Of a DNA stretch of 64,000 nucleotides, positions 27,376 to 35,812 are shown one piece after another. Numbering within the stretch: position 1 is the first letter of the stretch; the number at the start of each line of letters is the position of its first letter. A program made the translations under genes and the position numbers. The stretch comes from Cohnella sp. OV330 (GTDB lineage Bacteria > Bacillota > Bacilli > Paenibacillales > Paenibacillaceae). The DNA lies in the NCBI RefSeq assembly GCF_900112065.1, contig NZ_FOKE01000005.1, positions 372,001-436,000 on the forward strand. Direction: 5' to 3'. The notes under the pieces were generated by a model, which saw nothing but the letters and a program-made list of their open reading frames with translations, searched no databases and was not told where the DNA came from.

Positions 27376-28140
27376 CTACTTAGCCAGATACCCGCCGTCG
27401 ACCATCAAGTCTTCGCCGGTGATGAAGGAAGCGTCGTCCGACGCGACAAAAGCGACGACGCCCGACACCTCTTCCGCCGTTCCTTGCCGGCCCAGAATAT
27501 GAAGCTGCGAAATGCGCGCATTTTCCTCTTCCGGATCGATCCCGAGCTGGACGCAGCTGTTTTCGAACGCCTCGGTTCGGATATAGCCCGGGCAGACGCT
27601 GTTGACGCGAATATGGAAGGGGCTCAAGTCGATCGCCCAGCATTTCGTTAATCCGCGAATCGCGAATTTGGTCGCATTGTACGTCGCAAAGCTGCTTTGC
27701 CCGACAAAGCCGCTGACGGAAGATAAATTAACGATGGAGCCCGCGCCCGTCTTCTTCATGAGCGGCAAGCAATGCTGGGTAACGAGCGAGGTCCCGATGA
27801 CGTTGACGTCCAAAATGGCTCTCCATTCCTGCGACGTCGCATCGATGCCTTTCAATATGAAGCGGGCCGCATTGTTGACCAGAATGTCGACGCCGTCCGA
27901 CACTTCGGCCACGCGACGGAAGGCAGCCTCGATCTGCTGCTCGACCGCGATATCCGCCTGGACAAAGTAGACGGGGTTTCCCGTCGCTTGCTGGATGCTT
28001 GTCGCCGTTTCTTCGCCGTCCCGCTTCAGATCGAAGATCCATACTTTGCAGCCTTCCTCGCTCAGGCGCCGGGCGATCGCTTTTCCCAGCCCCTGCGCGC
28101 CGCCGGTCACGACGGCCGTCTTCCCCTTTAGTCCTCGCAC
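27376..28140 (-). CDS. SDR family NAD(P)-dependent oxidoreductase
   Basis: This 254-residue classical SDR carries GGAQGLG near residues 13-19, Asp37 after strand two (NAD preference), NNAA in place of NNAG, Ser of LSSVSG, and Y-N-A-T-K as the YxxxK motif. The start is GTG at 28140, preceded by GGGGGAA and overlapping the end of the GH106-like gene by 13 bases. Translation is therefore coupled. It is a candidate for the first oxidation of the released sugar (for example L-rhamnose to its lactone, as LRA1-type SDRs do). That assignment is contextual only. Confidence 0.88.
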   Translation of the reverse strand: MRGLKGKTAVVTGGAQGLGKAIARRLSEEGCKVWIFDLKRDGEETATSIQQATGNPVYFVQADIAVEQQIEAAFRRVAEVSDGVDILVNNAARFILKGIDATSQEWRAILDVNVIGTSLVTQHCLPLMKKTGAGSIVNLSSVSGFVGQSSFATYNATKFAIRGLTKCWAIDLSPFHIRVNSVCPGYIRTEAFENSCVQLGIDPEEENARISQLHILGRQGTAEEVSGVVAFVASDDASFITGEDLMVDGGYLAK

Positions 28141-30953
28141 GGCGCTTCCCCCTCCCCGAGGTTGGTTCGCTCCGGCGTTACGATTTGCAGCGTCGCTTTC
28201 CCGGAAAGGCCGGCGGGCAGCGGCGATTGAACCTGCTGTCTTTCTTTATGGCCGTACAGGCGTCTGTCGCGGATTTGCTTGATCTTTTCGGTAAAATAAG
28301 GCCAGTTTTCCGACAGCGGACTGCTTGGCTTCGGCTCCTGCAGCGCCGGATCGAGCATACGGTTGATCCATACGTTCGTGACCTTGATGCTCAGCGCATT
28401 TTCGCCTTCAGCGAGCCAATCCGTAACGTCCAGGCGTCTTGGCGCTTTCCAGAGCACGCCGGCGCTGCGGCCGTTCACGAACACCTCCGCCACCTCGCGG
28501 ACGTCCTCCAGCTGCAGCCAAACGCGCTGATCCGGCCGGATCGCGGGGATCGTTACCTTTTTCTCGTAAAAAGCGCTGCCGCAGTAATATCGCACGTCCG
28601 CGAACCGCTCCCAGGTTTGCAGCTGCTCCAGCGCTTGCTCGAAGTCGGCTTCGGGAATCCGCAGCGTCCAGCGATCCGAGATGTCCATGGGCCGGGTGTG
28701 CTGCCGCGCTTCCGGCAGTTCCCCGTTGTCCGCGGCGCCGGTCTCATCCGCGAGCGCTTCGCCGAACACGACCAGCAGGGACTGGAACGGCTCGAACGCG
28801 AGCGCAAGGCTCGCTGTCTCGCTCTCCGGCGGAAGCTGGATGCGCCGCAGCGTCCGGCGCGTCATCGGATCCAGCACGGTCGCGGATCGGCCTCCGTATT
28901 TGAAGCGAACGCACGCCTGCTGCGCTTCGCCGCTTACGTTCGCCACAAAGTACACATGGCCGTCCCGATGAATCCGGTGCACATAACCGATCGTCTCCGC
29001 AGCCAGGTTCGAGCCGCTCGCATCCCCTAACGATTCGATCTCGACGTCGGGGGTCTCGGATTCTCTAAGCCGCGTTACCAGCTGGTCCTCGTTCTCGATG
29101 ACGATCGTCTTTCCCTTCCCGACCGTCTTCCAGATCCCGTCCTTACGATCGAACAGGTCTGTCGTGAGCGTGTCGAGACGCCTGTTGTTCGCCTCTCTAT
29201 CCTTATAGCCCGGCGCCGTGCGGGGACGCTCCGTGACGGCGATCAACGTGCCGCCTTCGGATACGTACGCCAAGAGCTTGTCGGCCGTATCGATCGGCAG
29301 ACGGGTGACGTAGGGCAGGATCAATACCTTGTAGCGGCTTGCGCCCAGCTGCAGTCCCGAGGCAGTCATGCGAGACAGCTGCGTAATGGCTTCGTCGTTG
29401 AGAAAATCGAAATAATAGCCCGATTTTTGCACGCGATTGACCAGGCTTTTACCGATATGCGCCTCCAGCTTCATCGCCATATGCAGCTCGGCCAGCGGCA
29501 TGGCGGACCAAATGTCGGCCTGCGGCAAATAGATCCCGACCTCCGCATAGCTCTCCCCGGCTTGCAGGTACGCGGACACCGTATGGATGTACGAGGATAG
29601 AATCGGGTAATATTCCCACCACGTATTGTTATGAGAAATAAAGGAGGAAGCATAAAAGGCCCAGCCCGGCTTCCCTGCCGATTCCGGCGAATAGGAATAG
29701 CCGTGATTGACGATTTGATTGATGCCGTCGAGAAAAACCGCATCGACCGCCGCTTTCATCATCTCCAGCGTCTCCATGAAACGCGGCGAACGGAGCCAGG
29801 TGAACGTTTCGTTCGTGATTACGGACCGACCATATACATGTCCGGCGGACGATGCCAGCCTGCGATGCACCGTGTTCACCTCGTACTTGTCGTTCGCGCC
29901 GAACGTTTCGCCCTCCGGATAGTCGGCAGCCGCGTAGGCCTGCAGAATATCGCCCCAAGTGCCGTGCGCCTGGATTCTGGTTTTGACGCCCCTGGCATGG
30001 CTCCATTCGGTAAAGTTGCGGAAGAAGTTATCGATCGTTAATTCCGAAAACGTCTTGTAGTAGTCATAGCGGATATCCGCCGTGATCTCGCCGATGTTCC
30101 CCCAGAGTGCCGGCATAAACGGCGTCAGCTCGTAACCTCTGCGCGCCGCGAATTCCTGTGGTAATATCGACGTCCAGTTGTTGCCGCCGAGCTCGATCGA
30201 ATCGCAGAAGAAGGCCCGAATGCGTCCTTTCCCCAGCCGTTCCAACAGGGGGTCGCCCAATTGCGCGAAATAGAAGTCGGATACGTCCTTGCGGCAATGG
30301 TCGATTGCGTAGCCTTCCATCCCCGGTGCGGGTATGCCCACCTGCTGTTTGTACATATTCGTAATAAAGACGTAGATCTTCCAATGCCCTTCCGGGATGC
30401 TCACCTTGTTCATGCAGTGGCCCCACTGCCAGCCGTGCAGCCAGGTCGTGCCCAGATGGTCCGTAATATCCTGAAGCGTATCCGGGAGCAGCGCGCCGTT
30501 CTCGAACTTGCCCATGACGGCTTTGATCGGCTCGCCGGGCAGGATCGTCGTGAAGTCCTGCTCGTATTCGGAAGGACCCATGACATCGATTTGGTAAGGA
30601 ATCAAGATTTCCGGCGCCATGTCGTACGGGACGAACGGGCCGCCGAACGGCCAACCGGAGCAGAGCGTGATATCGACGAAAAGCCCCAGTTGTTCTGCAG
30701 TCGTTAGCGTATAATCGAGAATTTCCATAAATTCGGGCGAGTAATAAGCGCGGTTTTTAATGCCCTGCGCTTCGGAATCCTCCTGGAGGGGATACGTGAT
30801 CTGGATCTCGACCCCGCCCAGCCCCGCCGCTTGCATAAAGCCAAGCTCGCGGCGGATCTCTTCCTTCGTTACGGCCGCGCCGTACCACCACCAACGCGTG
30901 AAGCCCTTCGCTTCAGCCGGCGGGTTATGCAGCAATTCGAGGCAATCGTCCAT
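28128..30953 (-). CDS. GH106-like alpha-L-rhamnosidase (glycosyl hydrolase)
   Basis: This 941-residue protein opens with the pattern typical of GH106 and related enzymes: a RWWWYG motif (20-25), AVTKEEIRRELGFM and a GLGGVEI strand. It keeps a large catalytic barrel with acidic strand ends (EGYAIDHCRKDV, FFCDSIELGG). A C-terminal beta-sandwich with a galactose-binding-like fold (RPDQRVWLQLEDVREVAEVF) ends the protein. GH106 enzymes remove L-rhamnose from complex pectin such as rhamnogalacturonan II. No signal peptide is present, so it acts on imported material. The ribosome site is weak (GCAGGTGG about 16 bases upstream). It follows the gntR gene by 50 bases. Confidence 0.82.
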   Translation of the reverse strand: MDDCLELLHNPPAEAKGFTRWWWYGAAVTKEEIRRELGFMQAAGLGGVEIQITYPLQEDSEAQGIKNRAYYSPEFMEILDYTLTTAEQLGLFVDITLCSGWPFGGPFVPYDMAPEILIPYQIDVMGPSEYEQDFTTILPGEPIKAVMGKFENGALLPDTLQDITDHLGTTWLHGWQWGHCMNKVSIPEGHWKIYVFITNMYKQQVGIPAPGMEGYAIDHCRKDVSDFYFAQLGDPLLERLGKGRIRAFFCDSIELGGNNWTSILPQEFAARRGYELTPFMPALWGNIGEITADIRYDYYKTFSELTIDNFFRNFTEWSHARGVKTRIQAHGTWGDILQAYAAADYPEGETFGANDKYEVNTVHRRLASSAGHVYGRSVITNETFTWLRSPRFMETLEMMKAAVDAVFLDGINQIVNHGYSYSPESAGKPGWAFYASSFISHNNTWWEYYPILSSYIHTVSAYLQAGESYAEVGIYLPQADIWSAMPLAELHMAMKLEAHIGKSLVNRVQKSGYYFDFLNDEAITQLSRMTASGLQLGASRYKVLILPYVTRLPIDTADKLLAYVSEGGTLIAVTERPRTAPGYKDREANNRRLDTLTTDLFDRKDGIWKTVGKGKTIVIENEDQLVTRLRESETPDVEIESLGDASGSNLAAETIGYVHRIHRDGHVYFVANVSGEAQQACVRFKYGGRSATVLDPMTRRTLRRIQLPPESETASLALAFEPFQSLLVVFGEALADETGAADNGELPEARQHTRPMDISDRWTLRIPEADFEQALEQLQTWERFADVRYYCGSAFYEKKVTIPAIRPDQRVWLQLEDVREVAEVFVNGRSAGVLWKAPRRLDVTDWLAEGENALSIKVTNVWINRMLDPALQEPKPSSPLSENWPYFTEKIKQIRDRRLYGHKERQQVQSPLPAGLSGKATLQIVTPERTNLGEGEAPCED

Positions 30954-31003
30954 GTGTGAGATGATAGGCCACCTGCCAGTCGTTTAATGATAAGTCCAAT
31001 CGG

Positions 31004-31720
31004 TTATTGGAACAGCTTTTCGTCCAACCGGTCCAAGTCCGAGCGAAGAATCTCGAAGTGCTTGCGCATGAAGCGCTTCGCGGATTTGACGTCGCCGTTC
31101 TTCATCGCCTCGAGAATCTGCCGATGCAGCGGCTCCGTCTCTCTGCCGAAGATCGGCGCGTCGACGGCGTCGATGACTTGCGCGGACCACAGATTTTCCA
31201 GATCCTCGATCGATTGGAACAGCTTCAGCAGAAGCCGATTGTTAGCGCATTCATATAAGGTTTTATGAAACAGGTAGTCCTCATGCCGGGGAATCTCTCC
31301 CTGCTCCCGTTTCCGGTCGTACTCCGCGATAATGGCTTCCAATTGTTCCAGGCAAGCGCTTTGACCTTGGCTCACGATCTGTTCGATGGCGTACTGCTCC
31401 ATCATTTCCCGCAGATCCAATATTTCCAGCAGCGACCTTTTCTCGTTCGAGACGCGCAGCTTCAGATCGGCGATTTCCCCGAGAATCGTTTTCTCGGCTC
31501 GAAGATACATGCCGCTGCCGGGCTTGATCTCGATCATGCCGTAGCCCTCGAGCTTCTTCATGGCTTCCCGGAACGAGGCCCTGCTGATTTGAAGCTGCTC
31601 GCAAAAGAACCGCTCGGGCGGCAGGCGATCCCCTTGACTTAGGCCGTGGTCCGCGATGTACTTCAGGACTTCCTCCGAAATCGACTCGTGCAGCTTTTGC
31701 CGCTTTAAAGGTTTAAGCAA
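31004..31720 (-). CDS. GntR family (FadR subfamily) transcriptional regulator
   Basis: This 238-residue protein has an N-terminal winged helix (LPPERFFCEQLQISRASFREAMKKLEGYGMI) and an all-helical FadR C-terminal domain. Metal-binding histidines are visible as in FCD proteins (D-x-x-F-H-K-x-L and H-R-x-I-x-E-A). I chose the TTG start at 31720, nine bases after AGGAGA; the frame upstream lies in the promoter. The gene is the first of a unit with the GH106-like gene, SDR and zinc dehydrogenase. It probably represses this unit and is released by a sugar acid. Confidence 0.9.
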   Translation of the reverse strand: MLKPLKRQKLHESISEEVLKYIADHGLSQGDRLPPERFFCEQLQISRASFREAMKKLEGYGMIEIKPGSGMYLRAEKTILGEIADLKLRVSNEKRSLLEILDLREMMEQYAIEQIVSQGQSACLEQLEAIIAEYDRKREQGEIPRHEDYLFHKTLYECANNRLLLKLFQSIEDLENLWSAQVIDAVDAPIFGRETEPLHRQILEAMKNGDVKSAKRFMRKHFEILRSDLDRLDEKLFQ

Positions 31721-31754
31721 GAAACGGTATCTCCTATCTCGTTGAATTAGTAAG

Positions 31755-31804
31755 TTGTCTGACCAATTTATTGATAACATATTTGATTTTTAGGAAAGTG
31801 TCAA
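31755..31804 (-). promoter_or_regulatory. Sigma-A promoter and GntR operator of the gntR-GH106 unit
   Basis: On the minus strand TTGACA (31804-31799), a 17-bp spacer and TATGTT (31781-31776) form a near-consensus promoter. Ten bases downstream of the -10 box lies TTGGTCAGACAA (31766-31755), which fits the FadR-subfamily operator pattern TnGTnnnACnA on the opposite strand. Repressor binding there would block transcription. This is a strong autoregulation candidate. Confidence 0.75.
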
Positions 31805-31842
31805 TTGTTTTCTGCTTTTCGCTCGCGTTTGACCGATTGGAT

Positions 31843-31870
31843 AAAAAAATACCGCCTTTGGAGGCGGCGT
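31843..31870 (-). terminator. Second terminator downstream of the tRNA cluster
   Basis: The minus-strand hairpin GCCGCC-TCCAAA-GGCGGT is followed by ATTTTTTT. It lies downstream of the first tRNA-cluster terminator and insulates the gntR promoter. Confidence 0.75.
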
Positions 31871-31937
31871 GATTGTTCGCCGGGGCTTTGCTTCGCTGGC
31901 CGAAAAGGCACGCGCTTGAAACGCATTTCGTGGCAAT

Positions 31938-31963
31938 AAAAAAATCCCTTATCGCTAAGGGAT
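31938..31963 (-). terminator. Terminator of the Glu-Lys-Leu tRNA cluster
   Basis: The minus-strand hairpin ATCCCTTA-GCGA-TAAGGGAT is followed by TTTTTT, 17 bases after the tRNA-Leu CCA end. Confidence 0.9.
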
Positions 31964-31979
31964 CACGTCATTTAAGTTA

Positions 31980-32065
31980 TGGTGCGGTCGAGAGGACTCG
32001 AACCTCCACGGTATTGCTACCGCCAGCCCCTCAAGCTGGTGCGTCTGCCATTCCGCCACGACCGC
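31980..32065 (-). tRNA. tRNA-Leu (GAG)
   Basis: This 86-nt gene includes an encoded CCA end. The acceptor stem is GCGGTCG/CGACCGC. The anticodon loop TTGAGGG gives GAG, reading CUC/CUU. A long variable arm is present, as expected for leucine tRNA. Third gene of the cluster. Confidence 0.95.
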
Positions 32066-32156
32066 ATATTAAAAGTGTTGCTGTTCTCCAAGCGGCAGTG
32101 CCGGGGAACTTCTTCAAGCTTCGTTCTTGCGTGAATCCGATCCTGCGAAGCGAAGG

Positions 32157-32232
32157 TGGTGAGCCATGATGGACTCGAACCTTCGACACCCTGATTAAAA
32201 GTCAGGTGCTCTACCAACTGAGCTAATGGCTC
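32157..32232 (-). tRNA. tRNA-Lys (TTT)
   Basis: This 76-nt gene includes CCA. The acceptor stem is GAGCCAT/ATGGCTC and the anticodon loop CTTTTAA gives TTT. Middle gene of the cluster, about 90 bases before tRNA-Leu. Confidence 0.96.
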
Positions 32233-32242
32233 GTACTAAAGT

Positions 32243-32317
32243 TGGTGACCCGTGGGGGAATCGAACCCCCGTTACCTCCGTGAAAGGGAGGTGTCTTAAC
32301 CGCTTGACCAACGGGCC
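32243..32317 (-). tRNA. tRNA-Glu (TTC)
   Basis: This 75-nt gene includes CCA. The acceptor stem is GGCCCGT/ACGGGTC and the anticodon loop CTTTCAC gives TTC. First gene of the cluster, ten bases before tRNA-Lys. Confidence 0.96.
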
Positions 32318-32371
32318 GCAATAGCACCGATTCGCTTTGTTTATCGTGTTCCCTCTCAGGCGACAAAAATG

Positions 32372-32400
32372 ATTATATAACACGATTAGCGGAATCGCAA
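32372..32400 (-). promoter_or_regulatory. Promoter of the Glu-Lys-Leu tRNA cluster
   Basis: On the minus strand TTGCGA, a 17-bp spacer and a perfect TATAAT lie about 55 bases before the tRNA-Glu gene. Confidence 0.7.
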
Positions 32401-32468
32401 GTACCTTTGCGCAATTTTTTAAAAGATTTTTTGTAGTGTATGCTAAGACCATGAAAGGAGCGCCAATC

Positions 32469-33410
32469 ATGACTCAAATGCTTCTATATAATGAATCGAC
32501 GCGGCGCGTCGAAGAGACCGAAGTCCGGGTGCCATGCGAAGGCGAAGTCGCCTGGGTGCCGCTGATCGCCGCCTCGCAGGAGGAGATCGAGCGCGTGCTG
32601 CGGGACGTGTTCTGCTGTCACCCGCTCATCGTCGAGGACTGCGTCAAGCTGAACCAGCGCCCCAAGCTCGACCGTTACGACAAGCATCTGCTCCTCACGT
32701 TCTTCGAGGTCGGGCAGGACTTGACGACAATCGAGACGGAGCATGTCATCGGTCCCAACTACGTCATCACGGTCGCGCCGCAATCCGCGAGCTCGGTCGA
32801 CGCGGCAGAGCGAGACTTCCGCGCCGCGCCGGAGCGGTTCATGACCTTTTCGGGCGTCCTCCTCTACCGTCTCCTCGACCGCTGCGTCGACGACTACGCT
32901 GACCTGACGGACAAGGTGGAAAACGCGCTGGACAAGCACGAGCGGGCCATCTTCCGCAATCCGCACGTCAGGATCGCCGGCGACGTCTTTCGCCTCAAGC
33001 GGAAGCTGCATACGGTCAGGCGCATCATGGCCGACGAAAAAGCGGCGCTCGCGCAGCTGACGCATCAGCAGTTCCCTTATACCAGAGCCGAAGCGGACGT
33101 GTACTTCATCGACATCTACGATCACGTCTCGCGCGTGCTCGACTCGATCGACGGCTTCCGCGAATCGCTGTCCGGCCTTCTCGAGCTGCAGCTGGGCATG
33201 AAGTCGGATCGGATGAACGAGATCATGAAGACGCTCACGATCGTCAGCTCCATCTTCCTCCCCCTGACCTTCGTCGTCGGCTTGTACGGCATGAACTTCC
33301 AAGATATGCCCGAACTGCGTTGGAAATACGGCTATCCCGCCGTGCTGCTGATCATGGTGGCGATCGCAGGATCGCTCTGGTGGTTCTACAAGCGAAAAAA
33401 ATGGCTGTAG
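32469..33410 (+). CDS. corA: CorA family magnesium transporter
   Basis: This 313-residue protein has a large N-terminal cytoplasmic domain with a long helix. Two C-terminal membrane segments flank the pore motif YGMNF (near residues 280-284). CorA forms a pentameric channel for Mg2+ and sometimes Co2+ or Ni2+. The start ATG at 32469 is eight bases after AAAGGAG; an upstream frame extension runs through the promoter. It is a single gene between the tRNA cluster and the FAD oxidoreductase. Paralogues with other divalent-metal preference are common, so the ion is not certain. Confidence 0.92.
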   Translation: MTQMLLYNESTRRVEETEVRVPCEGEVAWVPLIAASQEEIERVLRDVFCCHPLIVEDCVKLNQRPKLDRYDKHLLLTFFEVGQDLTTIETEHVIGPNYVITVAPQSASSVDAAERDFRAAPERFMTFSGVLLYRLLDRCVDDYADLTDKVENALDKHERAIFRNPHVRIAGDVFRLKRKLHTVRRIMADEKAALAQLTHQQFPYTRAEADVYFIDIYDHVSRVLDSIDGFRESLSGLLELQLGMKSDRMNEIMKTLTIVSSIFLPLTFVVGLYGMNFQDMPELRWKYGYPAVLLIMVAIAGSLWWFYKRKKWL

Positions 33411-33494
33411 CGCTCGCGGCGTCCTCGTTTCAACGAACGTCGTATCCGGTTAAGCACTAAGTAATATACGGATTCGACAAAGGGGCTATTCGCC

Positions 33495-34757
33495 ATGACC
33501 GAACATAAGCTGCACGACGGTTCCCTATACTGGCCGAAAACGATGTCCTTCTTCCCTACATATCCTTCCCTTCGCGAACGCGCGATGACGCAAGTCGCGA
33601 TCATCGGCGGCGGCTTGACCGGCGCGATCTGCGCAGCGACCCTTGCGGAAGCCGGCATTCCCGCCGTTCTGGTCGAGGAGAAACGCGTCGCTTCCGCCAG
33701 CACGGCAGCCAACACCGGTCTTATCCAATTTTCCAGCGATATCATGTTAAGCGAGCTGGCCGACCGGATCGGCGAGATGGACGCTGCCGCGTTCTACGCG
33801 CATTGCAGCAAAGCCGTGAACGATCTCGGCCTGCTGGCGGCGGCCATCCCCCAGGACGGCGGCTATCGCTCGCGCAGCAGCCTCTACTGCGCCGCTTCCG
33901 ACGAAGACGCTTCCAAGCTTCGCCGGGAGTACGGGATGCTCCGCCGGCACGGCTTCGGGGCGGATTGGGGCTTCCCCGCGGGAGTCGGCCTCGACTTTAA
34001 GGCGCGTTATCCCGCCGCTCTCGTGACGCACGGCGACGCCGAGATCAATCCCGTGCGTCTCGCGCACGGCTTCATCGCGCAGGCGGCGCGGAGCGGCGTT
34101 CGCGTGTACGAGCATGCGGGCGTAACGGACGTACGCAGAAGAGGCGACTGGTTCGTACTCGCTTGCGATGGCGGCGAGATCCTCGCGCGGACGGTCGTGC
34201 GCGCGACGGGCTGCCTCCCCGGCATCGAGGGGGCTGACGGGAGCGAACCTATCCTTCGCCGGACGTTCGCGCTGGCGACGGCACCCAATTCGGTTCCCGA
34301 CGAATGGAACCGGGACCTGATGATGCGGGAAACGGCGCGGCCCTACTTTTATTTCCGTACGACGCCGGACGGCCGGATCGTCGCCGGCGGGCTGGACGAG
34401 GATGCGTCGAATCCCGAGACTGGCGAGCGGGCGCTGCAGGAGCGCACTGACAAGCTGCTCGCCGAGCTTGGAGCGCTGTTCCCGGGCAGCCGCTTCGAAG
34501 CCGAGTACGCCTGGTGCGGCGCGATCGACGAATCGCCGAACGACCTTCCCTTCATCGGCGAGCATCCGGAGATGCCGGGCCTCTTCCATGCGCTCGGCTA
34601 CGGCGGCAACGGCTCCGTGTACGGCATGCTGGCCGCGAGCATGCTCGTAGCGGGCTTGCGGGGGGAAACGCACCCGCTCGCCGGGCTGCTGCGGCCGACG
34701 CAGACTAGGCGGACCGTTAATGGAGAGCCTGCCGTCAAGCAGGCCTATGGGGTTTAA
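33495..34757 (+). CDS. FAD-dependent oxidoreductase (DAO family)
   Basis: This 420-residue flavoprotein has the dinucleotide motif IIGGGLTGA at residues 36-44, an ATG-type second FAD motif (VVRATGCLPGIEG) and a C-terminal G-Y-G-G-N-G segment typical of D-amino-acid/glycine-oxidase relatives. The extension before the Rossmann fold (LHDGSLYWP) is usual in this Bacillales subgroup, so the ATG at 33495 with AAAGGGG is preferred over internal ATGs. The likely reaction is oxidation of a secondary or tertiary amine or amino acid with O2. The substrate is unknown, and neighbours give no hint. Confidence 0.88.
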   Translation: MTEHKLHDGSLYWPKTMSFFPTYPSLRERAMTQVAIIGGGLTGAICAATLAEAGIPAVLVEEKRVASASTAANTGLIQFSSDIMLSELADRIGEMDAAAFYAHCSKAVNDLGLLAAAIPQDGGYRSRSSLYCAASDEDASKLRREYGMLRRHGFGADWGFPAGVGLDFKARYPAALVTHGDAEINPVRLAHGFIAQAARSGVRVYEHAGVTDVRRRGDWFVLACDGGEILARTVVRATGCLPGIEGADGSEPILRRTFALATAPNSVPDEWNRDLMMRETARPYFYFRTTPDGRIVAGGLDEDASNPETGERALQERTDKLLAELGALFPGSRFEAEYAWCGAIDESPNDLPFIGEHPEMPGLFHALGYGGNGSVYGMLAASMLVAGLRGETHPLAGLLRPTQTRRTVNGEPAVKQAYGV

Positions 34758-34831
34758 CCGATTGCGCGGGACGAGGGAGTTGTCAATTCTATTCGGTACC
34801 AGCGACCTCGGCCAATCCCCTGAACGTCGCG

Positions 34832-34955
34832 TTTATTTCTAACGGAGACTTGTTATATCTCCACGTTACGTCGAGCGGGCATTTGTTTCTAAATGAGACC
34901 CATCCGATCGTCGCGACGTCCGGGGTCGTTCCTTTGTTTCTCAATGAGACTTGTT
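34832..34955. repeat. Three-copy 50-bp tandem intergenic repeat
   Basis: The interval 34758-35060 has no gene. Three units begin with TTT(A/G)TTTCT at 34832, 34882 and 34933 (spacing 50 and 51) and continue as AA(C/T)GGAGAC or AATGAGAC followed by CTTGTT-like bases. The units are diverged. It is a non-coding repeat of unknown function between convergent transcripts. Confidence 0.75.
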
Positions 34956-35013
34956 CGCTCTTCGTTTCGCCACGAACGGGATGTTGGTTTTCAACCAATA
35001 CCTCCGAATACAA

Positions 35014-35045
35014 ATAAAAAAGGATTGCCTATTCGGCAATCCTTT
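35014..35045 (-). terminator. Terminator of the Asn-Ser tRNA pair
   Basis: The minus-strand hairpin AAAGGATTGCC-GAATA-GGCAATCCTTT continues into a T run. Confidence 0.9.
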
Positions 35046-35060
35046 GTCATGTCGCTGTGG

Positions 35061-35151
35061 TGGCGGAGAGAGAGGGATTCGAACCCTCGCACCACTTGCG
35101 CAGTCTAACCCCTTAGCAGAGGGTCCCCTTGAGCCACTTGGGTATCTCTCC
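35061..35151 (-). tRNA. tRNA-Ser (GCT)
   Basis: This 91-nt gene includes CCA. The acceptor stem is GGAGAGA paired with TCTCTCC. The anticodon loop CTGCTAA gives GCT, and the long variable arm typical of serine tRNA is present. Confidence 0.96.
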
Positions 35152-35155
35152 ATGT

Positions 35156-35231
35156 TGGCTCCCCGAACAGGACTCGAACCTGTGACAACTCGATTAACAG
35201 TCGAGTGCTCTACCAACTGAGCTATCAGGGA
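35156..35231 (-). tRNA. tRNA-Asn (GTT)
   Basis: This 76-nt gene includes CCA. The anticodon loop CTGTTAA gives GTT. It lies four bases before tRNA-Ser, and both are cotranscribed. Confidence 0.96.
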
Positions 35232-35258
35232 ACGTTTTCTTCAAAAGCGACATTGATT

Positions 35259-35287
35259 AATTTATCATATGTCCTCTAATGAGTCAA
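35259..35287 (-). promoter_or_regulatory. Promoter of the Asn-Ser tRNA pair
   Basis: On the minus strand TTGACT, a 17-bp spacer and TAAATT lie about 28 bases upstream of tRNA-Asn. Confidence 0.6.
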
Positions 35288-35311
35288 GCACTGTCCTAAA
35301 CTTTTTTGAAA

Positions 35312-35812
35312 TTAATTTTGCGCCGCCTGGGCCGCCCACGAAGCGGCCTGCTCCGGCGCGGCTTCTTCGAGCCGCAGCTTGCCTCTGCACCTGCCGCACA
35401 CGTACTTGCGCGGGTCGGTCTTGCGCTTGCGCGGGTACGACATGCCGCAGGCGCGGCACACCAGATGGTAACGGACCGGCAAACTGCGACGCGCGCCCGG
35501 AAGCGCTTGACAGTAAAGCGTGGCGCCAACCTGGGCGAGCAGCGTCTTGAACTCAGCGTCGCGGTGCTTATAACCCCGCCCGAGCAGGTGCAAGTGGTAG
35601 TGACACAGTTCGTGCTTAATGATGCGCTCCGTCTCTTCCGCTCCGTTGATCTGGAGCTGATGCGGGCTGATCTCTATATTATGGCTCTTCGTAAAATAAC
35701 GGCCTCCGGTCGTCCTCAGCCTGCCGTTGAACGCGGCCTTGTGCAGGAAGGGCCTGCCGAACCATTGAAGAGACAACGCCTCCACCCACTGCTGCAATTC
35801 CCGGTTGTCCAT
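35312..35812 (-). CDS. SprT-like zinc metalloprotease family protein
   Basis: This 166-residue protein has the SprT signature HELCH (H67, E68, H71) in IIKHELCHYHLHLLG, followed by a downstream histidine cluster. A C-terminal zinc ribbon uses cysteines 119, 122, 139 and 142. The fold resembles the protease domain of eukaryotic Spartan, though bacterial SprT function is poorly defined. Length and layout match Bacillus YdcK/SprT proteins, which sit near the tex gene. Here tex is also close by. The ribosome site (AGGCAGG) is modest. Confidence 0.9.
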   Translation of the reverse strand: MDNRELQQWVEALSLQWFGRPFLHKAAFNGRLRTTGGRYFTKSHNIEISPHQLQINGAEETERIIKHELCHYHLHLLGRGYKHRDAEFKTLLAQVGATLYCQALPGARRSLPVRYHLVCRACGMSYPRKRKTDPRKYVCGRCRGKLRLEEAAPEQAASWAAQAAQN

